Source of the DNA: Limnomonas spitsbergensis
Lineage: Eukaryota; Chlorophyta; Chlorophyceae; Chlamydomonadales
Reading direction: 5' to 3'
Assembly (NCBI GenBank): GCA_037349105.1
Contig: JAYJMM010000068.1
Coordinates: 434,001 to 498,000 of the forward strand
DNA length: 64,000 nucleotides
Each line of letters begins with the position of its first letter. Position 1 is the first letter of the stretch. Shown one piece after another: positions 45,301 to 52,736 of this stretch. The position numbers and the translations under genes are program-made. Below the pieces are notes generated by a model. That model did not search any database. It was not told the origin of the DNA and worked only from the letters and a program-made list of their open reading frames with translations.

Positions 45301-48300
45301 TTCTGAATTACGGCACAATTGCGCAGCGCTGATACTACTGCTCCATGTCGAAGGAACATCGAATCGAAGTTGAAAGTATGTTAAAGCACGAGCGATAGTT
45401 ATGTGACAGGACAAGAGAAAAATCAAGAGAGGTGGAGACGGAACTGACAGGGGCGCAAATTTAGTTATGCACCCTAACAAGCCCAGGTGTGGACTAAATG
45501 TAAGAATTTTGGTGCAGTGTTAGCGATCCTTTTAAGGCTTACGGATGAGGGTATGGGGACATGTGGGCTGAGGGTTCAGGTCTGAGGGTTGGTGACACTC
45601 TCCCCTCCCCCCCACTGAACATGTGCTTGTAGAAACGGTGAGGGCCCAATTGCACCAGGGAAATATGCGCCGATCGGCAGCCGAAACATTTGAGAACAGA
45701 GCGAAAGCGCCGAACGCCACGAGATCGGCCGATTTGCAGCCTCCCACCCCGCTCGTTGCCATCTCTCTCTCTCCTCCCCCAACTTGCGCAGGTTCTAGGA
45801 GAGGAAATGGATTACGAAGCTGTGTTGAGGGGGCAGGTCACCCCGATGTTCTTCGCCAGCGCCCAGTCCAACTTTGGAGTGGAGCTGTTCCTCAAGCAGT
45901 TCATCGAATATGCGGCCAGACCCAGTCAGTGCTGGAATTTGCAGCCGTACTTGAATATTGTCTTAGGTTGCATCCTGGTCAAGTGTGTGCTTTGATTTGC
46001 AGCCATACCCAGTGGGAGATCAGGTTTCGGGATTTAGACTAAATCCAATGAGTCAGTTGATTTGCAGCCAGATGAAGCCAATGGTCACGGACCCAGTTAA
46101 GCTTTTACCATGTACTGAAGCATCACATTGTATCCATGGGACAGATGCTTGCAAACTGGTCAGAGCATTTTCCATGCAGCCAGTCCCCGTCAGGTTTAAG
46201 GGCTAGAAATAAAATAAAAATAAAAAGAGGCCACGCGAGCGCTTGACATGACTGGTTGGTGCATGGCTGATTCCACAAACACGCGGCTTGGCCGACAACT
46301 TTTGGATGCTCCCATGCTCTCACAAGAGGTTCGGTAGTCCCAGTTTGCTTGTATTCAAGCTTGTTTAGGTATGCACGCTTCAGCTGTAATCCTTAAACAT
46401 AACGACTGAGACCCGAGGGGGACTCATGCAACAGGCTGTTGCGTAGGACTGTTGCACACTGAAGTAAATGCGGGTCCACCCACTTATCGACTGTGGTCTC
46501 ATGTTTGTATTCTCCTGCGTTCTTCAAAGCAGTTCAGTCTAACTCACTAAACATATGCTCCGTCCAGTTAACACCAGGGGTACTGTTGTACCATGGGAGG
46601 GTTTATAAAAACGACTGAAGACAAGGCGCTTTGTCTGTGCCTCGCCCCCAGGTATTTCGCGTCCCGCAGCGAAGCCTTGTGCCCTTGTTTTAACCCTAAG
46701 CCTCAAACTCAGACCCCCCTTCCCTAGGTGTTGTTGTGTTCTGCAGCGGGTCCCCGTCTTTGTTTTAGCCTTAATCCCTTAACCCTAAACCCTCTCCCCA
46801 GGTGCTACTGTTACCCGCAGCGGGCCGCCCGTCTCCCCGACCAGCCCACAGTTCACGGGGCTCATCTTTAAGCTGCAGGCAAACATGGACCCAAAGCACA
46901 GGGATAAGGTCGCTTTCGTGAGGGTGGTGTCAGGTGCGCGCTGTTAGTGTGATGTCCAGGTGCGGGCAGTGAGAGTCTTGTATGGTGCGGGCAGTGAGAG
47001 CGTTGTGGAAAGTGCAGGCAGGGTTGGAGAGTGACCTAGAGGGGGAAGTGCGGCACAATGTGGCCGCCCAATACGTCCTATACCGGTGCTCCCTTATCAA
47101 TGTTTATGTTTGTGACTCAGCTACATGTCAGTTGCACTCAGGGGCCCTATTTATGGCCAGCCGTGCTGCTTTGGCCACCGGTCGTAGGTCGGCCCTAATT
47201 TGGTCCCAATCAGGCCGGTCGCAGCGGTGAGGCTTCCTGCACTAGGTGGACTTATGGCCAAATAAAGAACCACTGTGACGGACCCTGGTCATCCTGTTGA
47301 CAGGTGTTCTCTGTTGACTGATGCGTTTTTGTGACCGCTGCTTCATGCTGATCGCTGCCTCCTGTTGATCTCATGCAGGGAAGTTCGAGAAAGGCATGAA
47401 GGTCAAGGTGGCCCGGACAGGACGAGTCGTGACGCTGGCGTCACCGCAGCGCATGTTTGCAAACGAACGCAGGTACACTGCCCCCTTAGGGCTGCTGCTT
47501 CTGATGCAGTAGATATGATTGCTAATGCATGGGCTGCTGTTATTTCTATTGTTGCTGATTTTTTAGTTGTTGCTGTTTCTGTTGATGCTGCTGTGGCTGT
47601 GGCTGCTGCTGCTGTTGCTGCTCATGATGTTTCTAAACCTTGACCAGCCAACCGCTGGCGGCCCGCGAAGCAAGGAGAGCTTCATTCACACACCCCAGCC
47701 GTAGGCAGGGATGTCGTTGAATTGTGGCTGAAGTGCCCTCACAGGCACTATATGTTATAATAGCGCCTGCCCCACCTCCCCTTTCCTGCGCTTTGCTCCT
47801 GTAGTACCGTCCTGGAGGCCTTTGCTGGCGATGTCATTGGTGAGGGGCGGAGGGTTAACTTCGCAAGCTGGAAACATTGCGTGAGACAGTGCGTTCGCGT
47901 GCTGTTTTGAAAGGGGTCCAGCATGAAAGGACTGGGTGCAGAGGCCCACAGACGCACAATATGGTACATGGGCTTGACTCCATCTTCAAAAACAATGTAA
48001 TAATTAGCTGACAATCTGGCTGTAACATTTTGTAAGGGGCTAATATTGATCACTGCCAAATGCTCTGGACTGTGAACATGAAACCCTAATCCTCGCTATG
48101 GGACTGCACTTTCAGGTCTGACCAACCCTGGGGCGTTCGCGATTGGAGACACACTCTGCACCGGATCCGTGTTGCACTTCCCGCCCATCCCCACCTTCTC
48201 TCCAGAGTTGTTTTCTTATATGAGATGTGCACCTAGCGCTCGCAAATCATTCAACAAGGGGGTGGAAGGTAAGGCTGCTATATCCCTGCTTATATCTACG

Positions 48301-49850
48301 ATGTTATTGGTCGCTTCCTGCTTTAATCTGTGATGATGCTGTCGGCTGACCTACTTTTATCTGTGATAATAAGTGTAGCTTCCTGCTTTAATCTGTGATA
48401 ATGTATGTAGCCTCCTGCTTTATCTTGGGTAAGGCCAGCAGCTTCCTGCTTAAATTTGCTCTCTACATTTGGTGGTTCTGCTCCTGCTCTCATGCGTGTG
48501 CAGGGTTGCTGGGTGAAGGGGCAGTTCAAGTCTTGTACTCTACAGATGAATACAAGACGGATCCGATCCTTGCTGCCGTTGGACAGCTTCAGTATGAGGT
48601 ACAATTTCTCCTTTGTTTCTTATATTTTGTTTCAATGGAGAATATCGGCAATTCCGACAGTGTTATATCAGGGGTGGAATTCTTCATTTTGATGCATACT
48701 GGTGTTGATCAAGATTGTGTCCAGCCCTTATTTCTGTGCGCCAAGCCACATTTTAGTGGCCGCCACAGGTATGCATTGGGCCAAAGCCTGACCCGTCTAC
48801 AGCCGATGTCCCAAGCAGCAGGACTTGCTGCATAAGGCCTCCCCGGCCGTGGGCCGAGATGTAGCTTCATTGGAGCTGAACCGCGCTTCACTTGTGTCCC
48901 AGGTTGTCCAGTACAGGATGCGAGATGAGTATGGGGTTGAGACAACGCTGGAACCTATGCCGTTTTCCATTGCAAGGTGAGGGCATTTGTATTTCAGTTT
49001 CCAATATTGAGATGCCTTTTGAATGCGGTACTGTATGTCTTAAGAGCCCTGCCTGTTCCTGAGGTTGCTTTACATTGCGTCTCAGCTTTAATTCAGCTGC
49101 TTCCCAGCGAGTGGCCGAAGGGTCATGGGGCACCATGCCTTGTTGTGAAGGGCGCCCGCTTGAGGGCAATCATGTTGTTTTGCTGTGCTAATCGGCCCAG
49201 TAGTGGCCTCCAAACAGCTGGCCATAGGTGGTCTGGTGCGGACTGGGAATAGCACTGAACTGGCCTGTTACCACCGCTGTTTCTTTCTTTGGCCATAACC
49301 GAGATGGTAACAAAGCAATTCATTCCAAATATTATTAAAAGTCCACTGGTTATTCCTTGCCTAGGTGGGTCGTGGGTGGTTGGCCTGCGGTGGCGAAAGC
49401 TGGACGTCTGTTCAACACCGTGTGTGTCAAGGATTATTATGGCAGGCCCGTCCTGCTGTTCAAAAATGAGTTTTCACTGCAGCAGGTGAGTGTGACGCAT
49501 TTTAAGGCAAAACTGTTTTCAGGGGGGCATGATAGATCAATGACGTGACACCTCTGGGCCCTGCTGAAAAGGCTAGGCGGCTAGGCGCCCAACGATGATG
49601 TTGGGAGAAGGAGAGGGTTTTGCTTCTCGTAGCTCATGGCCTTAGAGAAGGACACGTTTCTCACAACGTTCATGACATGACGACTACCAGGTTGGGGCCC
49701 TACTTACAGCCCGGCTGCGTAAGTGCCACATGTCTGGTTGGGTCCGTAAACATAATGCTGAGTGTGTGAATGCTTTGCTTGCAGGTGCTCGGGGAGGCAG
49801 GACAGAAATTGGGGATGCTTAGCCCCTTCGCGCTGCCTCCTGATCTTTGA
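30352..49850 (+). CDS. prfC: Bacterial-type peptide chain release factor 3 (RF3), probably plastid
   Basis: Exons 30352-30783, 31214-31325, 31779-31875, 37842-37929, 38777-38904, 40709-40763, 41894-41972, 43572-43627, 45792-45924, 46802-46933, 47379-47472, 47805-47839, 48116-48268, 48504-48598, 48903-48976, 49365-49485 and 49785-49850 join in phase into about 649 aa. RF3 is a GTPase that recycles RF1/RF2 from the ribosome. GTPase motifs: [10 protein letters not shown] (about 135-144), [10 protein letters not shown] (about 202-211), NKMD (about 257-260). Later blocks [50 protein letters not shown] and [11 protein letters not shown] are RF3-specific. About 120 residues precede the G domain, rich in Arg/Ser/Ala, fitting a transit peptide. 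Introns 4 and 6 use GC donors. The start ATG is uncertain; the frame is also open upstream. Confidence 0.92.
30846..30900 (+). repeat. Decayed copy of prfC exon 1 end and 5' splice site
   Basis: GCCATCATCTCCCACC recurs 101 bp after its exon-1 original (30745); CAGATGCTAGAAAA-TACT then follows the exon's CGATGCCGGGAAAACAACG, ending in a GTGTG where the true donor GTGGGT would be. It is a broken copy of the P-loop codons inside intron 1. Confidence 0.75.
32206..32396 (-). mobile_element. MITE family A copy in prfC intron 3
   Basis: 191 bp, inverted ends CATTGTTTATTTTTT and AAAAAGTAAACACTG, and internal GGAGTGTAGCTGACATGTAG. Flanking 8-mers TGCCATGG and CTCCATGC agree at 5 of 8 positions, consistent with an aged 8-bp target duplication. 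Confidence 0.7.
32569..36018. repeat. 22-bp minisatellite, about 157 units, in prfC intron 3
   Basis: Unit GACATGTCACCACTGGTTGG plus GG or AG. Copies are almost identical apart from one two-state site (GGGGG or GGAGG before ACATG) and rare variants (GGGCATG, CTGCTGG, CTGTTTGG). Each unit contains the palindrome GACATGTC. Because 22 is not a multiple of 3 and the unit has no stop in any plus-strand frame, all three plus frames are open for over 1,140 codons; these are not genes. Confidence 0.98.
36325..36499 (+). mobile_element. MITE family A copy in prfC intron 3
   Basis: 175 bp from CAGTTTCGTTTTTTTCGTGA to AAAAATAAAAACTG, with the family's GACTCAGCTACTTGTCAGCT block near the start and GGCGGCCTGC near the end. 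Confidence 0.7.
36540..37506 (-). mobile_element. 967-bp hAT-type DNA transposon with ORF remnant
   Basis: Inverted ends CAGCGAAGTTACAGGCC and GGCTGTAACTTCCCTG, and a perfect 8-bp target duplication GTACCTGC at 36532-36539 and 37507-37514: the hallmarks of the hAT superfamily. Both subterminal regions are full of TTCGGC/GCCGAA inverted motifs and T/A runs. The minus strand holds a 133-codon ORF (36904-37305) starting [20 protein letters not shown] and rich in Gln/Glu/Ala; it is too short for a transposase and I do not recognise it. The element is therefore non-autonomous, inserted in prfC intron 3. Confidence 0.85.
36904..37305 (-). CDS. 133-codon ORF inside the hAT-type element
   Basis: Starts at ATG and ends in LSAV before a TAG. 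Composition is protein-like: an acidic N-terminus, a Gln/Glu/Ala-rich helix ([20 protein letters not shown]), a KRQRPNK basic patch that could be nuclear localising, and a C-terminal WKKAFKW. No known domain. It may be the remnant of a transposase N-terminus or a captured host fragment. Confidence 0.4.
   Translation of the reverse strand: MKLRPTTYFEISESDFEMLDEQPHPLAVGAAQPGGPSPILRQGTLFSSFQRLPPTDVQLAAREKAHDKQIAQERSAQQQAAQDTEVQPEDHAEEAGEVEPDGKRQRPNKTAVKSGTVAEWKKAFKWCTVLSAV
37946..38133 (+). mobile_element. MITE family A copy next to prfC exon 4
   Basis: 188 bp from CAGTCTTTCTTTTTTCGTGA to AAAAAATAAACACCG; flanking 8-mers GGGAGGGG and GGGCGGGT match at 6 of 8. It sits only 16 nt after the exon 4 donor. 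Confidence 0.75.
39110..39300 (+). mobile_element. MITE family A copy in prfC intron 5
   Basis: 191 bp from CAGTGCTTATTTTTTTGAGA to AAAAATAAGAAAGGCTG; flanking 8-mers GACGAGAC and GACTATAC match at 6 of 8. Confidence 0.75.
39494..41590. repeat. Repeated GCCCATGCCGC / GGGCGTAGTTTT segments (family C)
   Basis: About 70 bp at 39494-39560 (CGGCCCATGCCGCACTGTTGCC, split here, then GAGGCGTAGTTTTTTT) recur diverged at 41513-41590. Related GCAGCTTGGGGCC and CCGCGCTGTTGCC-like pieces lie near 39615 and 40365. Only the two outer blocks are clear copies; the span between them contains prfC exon 6 and unrelated sequence. Confidence 0.5.
40745..41120 (+). repeat. Tandem decayed copies of prfC exon 6 5' splice junction
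   Basis: The exon end and donor ACCCACCAGCAAG|GCGAGTGCC (40751-40772) recurs as CCCACCAGCAAGGCATGTGC (near 40815), ACCCACCAGCAAGGTGATTG (near 40968) and AACCCACAGGCAAGGCGAGC (near 41091), with a weaker copy near 41027. The intervening sequence is itself a degenerate AAGGATAAGGGTTCAGG-like repeat. Confidence 0.85.
41645..41905 (+). repeat. Duplicated prfC exon 7 3' splice junction flanking a MITE
   Basis: CTCCTGATGGTCCCAGGTGG continuing TGCTGTAT (to 41684) is repeated as CTCCATGGTCCTAGGTGG continuing TGCTGTAT (to 41905), the second being the true acceptor and first codons of exon 7. Both are preceded by CATTGATCTCC. The MITE family D copy lies between them. Confidence 0.85.
41674..41860. mobile_element. 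MITE family D, copy 2
   Basis: About 187 bp rich in inverted GATTACGGTCC / GGGACCGTAATTA blocks and TAGCTGAAT-TTCAGCTA pairs, ending GGTGCACAACACTGA. Its left end merges with the duplicated exon 7 edge, so the boundary is unclear. Confidence 0.55.
43011..43134. repeat. ~124-bp near-perfect hairpin in prfC intron 7
   Basis: TAGTAAGGAAG at 43011 onward with AATAGGGAGAAG and CCAGAAAT pairs with ATTTCTGG, CTTCTCCCTAT and CTTCCTTACTA on the right. Arms are about 57 bp around a short AT-rich loop, interrupted by a G/C-run length difference. It may be a small foldback element. Confidence 0.8.
44961..45132. repeat. Short minisatellite of GGTCCAGTCCAGTCTCCCTG units
   Basis: Two and a half units of about 41 bp (from 45011) preceded by degenerate GAGTCCAGTCTCCCTA units. 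It lies in prfC intron 8. Confidence 0.85.
45181..45331. mobile_element. hAT-like MITE family D, copy 3
   Basis: 151 bp from CAGTGCTGTGCCTATTGC to GCAATTGTG-complementary CACAATTGCGCAGCGCTG. Flanks ATAATACT and ATACTACT match at 6 of 8. It lies in prfC intron 8. Confidence 0.65.
45912..46025 (+). repeat. Decayed copy of prfC exon 9 5' splice junction
   Basis: Exon end GCGGCCAGACCCA|GTCAGTG (45912-45931) recurs as GCAGCCATACCCAGTGGGAG at 45999, 87 bp on; TTTGCAGCC also repeats at about 45939, 45997 and 46061. Confidence 0.6.
46644..46830 (+). repeat. Three tandem copies of prfC exon 10 3' splice junction
   Basis: AG dinucleotides at 46651, 46727 and 46801 each follow a pyrimidine tract and precede GT..T..T.....CGCAGCG: GTATTTCGCGTCCCGCAGCG, GTGTTGTTGTGTTCTGCAGC and the true GTGCTACTGTTACCCGCAGC. 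Spacing is 76 and 74 bp. Only the third continues in frame with RF3. Confidence 0.9.
46926..47010 (+). repeat. Three tandem copies of prfC exon 10 5' splice junction
   Basis: GTGTCAG|GTGCGCGCTG (true donor at 46934), GTCCAGGTGCGGGCAGTGAG (donor-like GT at 46960) and TATGGTGCGGGCAGTGAG (46985), spaced 26 and 25 bp; a fourth weak unit AAGTGCAGGCAGGG follows. Confidence 0.8.
47098..47275 (+). mobile_element. MITE family A copy in prfC intron 10
   Basis: 178 bp from CAATGTTTATGTTTGTGA to AAATAAAGAACCACTG with the GACTCAGCTACATGTCAG block. No matching flanking repeat is seen. Confidence 0.7.
48312..48445. repeat. Imperfect tandem repeat of CTTCCTGCTTTAATCTGTGA
   Basis: Four imperfect units at roughly 45-55 bp spacing in prfC intron 13, near the donor side. 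Confidence 0.7.
49540..49605. repeat. Family B dispersed repeat
   Basis: ATGACGTGACACCTCTGGGC, a pyrimidine/purine core and GGCGCCCAACGATG; related copies at about 16684-16740, 29143-29200 and 51384-51450 share TGCACCTCTGGGCCATGCTG-like and GGGCGCCCAA blocks. It lies in prfC intron 16. Function unknown. Confidence 0.5.
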
Positions 49851-52736
49851 GCCTGATTGGGTTGCTTTGGTCCGGCAGGACTGGATTGTCCAGTCCCATA
49901 AATCAGGCCAGGGTACAAGATGATGGGAACGGTGCATTGCACCATAAATTAATAAGGCTCGTTGCAGCCAGTATTCACACATTGACGGATGAATCGAAGA
50001 TTTTATTGCACAGGAACGTGTTTGTGAAGAGTTGTATGCATCAGAGGGGAACTTCCCTCCGTCATAGTAACGTCTGTTAAGAGCTACCGGAAGGATGGAA
50101 ATACCCCAGGGGTGTGTTTTCCAGGACTAAATTCAGGGAATTGACGTTAGGTACTCAAAGTCCTTCTGACAAACTAATAGCAAACTAATAAAAATGAAAC
50201 GGACGTAACATCACGACGTCCGGAATGGTTTCCTCTTGTGAAATACTCTCGAAGATTTTAACATGGTACAGTGAATGAAACAGTGAATGAAAAATGTAGA
50301 TCTGCTTCAGCTCAGATTCAGGCAATCTTAGACGCCTAGAAGAGATAAAAAAATTAAGAGAGATTTGCACAGCGCGGGAAGATCTTTTTGGAGAGAGCAT
50401 GCCACTCGAAGAAAGCCAGGCTCCAAGAAAGCATGCCACTTCAACAAGCATCATCAAGGTAGAGTCTTTAAGCCCTGAAGACCTGGCTTTAAGAACTATC
50501 ATAAGCTAAAGCGACAAACGCATCTTGAAACAGCTCATAAACCGGGACTGAGATTGACCGGTCCAGGGACTACCACAGCAATGGAATCTGGCCTGAAGGT
50601 ACAGATAAGAGCCGGCTGCAAAGAACATATGTGAAGTGCCGTCACCATTTTAGGTCAGCCCATGCAGCAACTCGAACCACAAGGCTAGCTGCTCACCCTG
50701 TCCCTGGACACCAAAGAAAGGGTTGTATGAGAGCAACTTCTACCACGTGACAACCACGTGACTGCCACGTGACAAAGGCTAGAGACACGAAGTCTTGCAA
50801 ACAATGCCCAAATTGATGCACAGCCCAGTGGAACACTAGGTCACCTACCAATGAAAACATCAGTCAGCTGAACCTGACAAGACTGGGAAGCAGGTGATGA
50901 TGACTCATCACCATGGCATGAGTCACGACTTTGAAAGACTGTTTAGGGTTTAAGCTGACTTTGTCTCCTCACTGCCACAAGCCAGCGCCCAGAGGTAGCG
51001 GTGCCCCCAGTCCAGAGCCCCTATGGCTACCGCGCATGCCACTGCCCAGACTCCAGCGAGGATGCCTGGCGGGGGCTGCAGCAACCACACTGCTGAGCAA
51101 GGGAGACGCGTCATCGCGGGCAGGCCTGATCCACGTGATGCTCAAACGGCTGACGCCACAGGGCACGACCAGAAAGCTTGAGCCTGCTGTTGCATAGCTT
51201 GGCACTGCTGCTCATCTTCTGGAGGTGAGCCCCGCCAGCAACAAGGGCAGGGACCAGCATGAGGAATGCCATGTTCTCCAGGAAGCGGAAAATATACAGT
51301 CTCACAACACACTCCAATGTCAAGGGACTGTCGCACCTTGTTTGATAGAAAGGAAATGGTTTAGTGGTACAACTTTGGTGGCATATGTCAATGATATTAC
51401 ACCTCTAGGCCATGCTGCAAAGGCTCGGCTGCATGGGCGCCCAATTGTATTATTAGTATGGTCGGGTGAAAAATAAAGTAAAGTGTAGAGCAGAAAGTAA
51501 AGGAACGGACGGAAAAGAAGAAAAAAACATCCCCTCAATATGCTATAATATCCATCGCTTGAGTGGAATGCCGAACAGCAAACAGCAATGTGCCCCATTC
51601 TTTATCGGATGCATTGATTGTCATGCTAAAAACAAGGTGTGGTCACAGTGATAACTGCTATTGGGCATGACCTGACGAGTGTGTTGTTTAAGTTGCTGTT
51701 CAGTTGGCTAGCCGCAAGAAAACTGACAAACACTGGTTTAATGGTATGAAGCGAGCCTAAACATTCGCCTCCTACCGTATAAGAGCATTCACAGCATTTT
51801 GGAATGCAATTCCAGCCCACATGAACACGTTCAGCCAAGAAACAAAACATCCCACAATTATACGCAGCATATGACATGCATTTGTAACTTCTGCCCGAAT
51901 CTGGAGCATTGCAATGCATGCACATTATCCTAGCCCATGCATGAATGCACATTGCCCCGCTCTCCAGCACACCACCCGCATGCCATGCGCACCACATGCA
52001 TGCACATCTCCCGCCCACATGCACACTGCCTACATGCACGCACACCTGCCCACATGCCCAGCACCCCGCGTGCATCCGCGTTGCCTGAATGGACAGCTCA
52101 CTGCACGAATTCACAGCCCCTACCCTCATTCGCGGCCATCCACCCACATCCTCAGCCCCTGACCATGGACGCAACATCCCCGTTTCCACTACACATTCAG
52201 TTCCTGCATGCTCAGCATATAATAATAGAACTGGGACCTACAACCACCATAACACATGATGATTTTCCATGACCAGACACACCGGTATCCAGGCCCTTTT
52301 CACCAGGGGGCTTTGCACAGTAATTCCAACCTCTGAATTTCTTTCTGCTCGAATATCTACTGACATAATATTACGTTATATAGATGCCGTACGTGAGTGT
52401 ACAGTTTTCAAACAGGGGTTCCCCCCCGGTTTCGAAGTATGGCCTGTAGCCAATCAACAAGTGTACGGCCGATCGATATCTGCCATATCAATTGGAGATG
52501 TTGAAGTCGCACCGACCCTGCTTACCAATTGGACATCGCAGAATTGGCACTAATAGGAACGCGTCCTAGGACGTTGAACAGAGTCTATAAACCACGTATG
52601 CAAACAGCGACGCATCACTCTTGTGTGCCGCAGAAAGGTTGCACAGACCCACACTGAGTATTCTTTCTAGTGACACCGTTTGTACCATTCAGACTATTGC
52701 AACCTCGAATCAGACATGTTGTAAAGCAGCTCATAA
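49851..52736. other. Intergenic region upstream of the TIR-like/EF-hand gene
   Basis: About 2.9 kb. It holds a family B repeat (51384-51450), a triple CACGTG cluster (50744-50771), and a C/A-rich degenerate CATGCACA repeat at about 51910-52160. ORFs of 60-190 codons here show no recognisable domain. Confidence 0.5.
50744..50771. promoter_or_regulatory. Three CACGTGAC (G-box-like) sites at 11-bp spacing
   Basis: CACGTG at 50744-50749, 50755-50760 and 50766-50771, each followed by AC, spaced exactly 11 bp, about one helical turn. CACGTG is the plant G-box bound by bHLH and bZIP factors. The nearest start downstream is almost 2 kb away, so a regulatory role is only suggested; it may be a small tandem repeat. 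Confidence 0.35.

Noticed and set aside
47500..47640. Ala/Val-rich ORF after prfC exon 11
   Set aside because: It is GCTGCT/GTTGCT microsatellite-like intron sequence; RF3 continues at the exon starting 47805.
30352..49850. Bacterial contamination as the source of the RF3 gene
   Set aside because: Seventeen phase-consistent exons and resident eukaryotic transposons show it is a nuclear gene.
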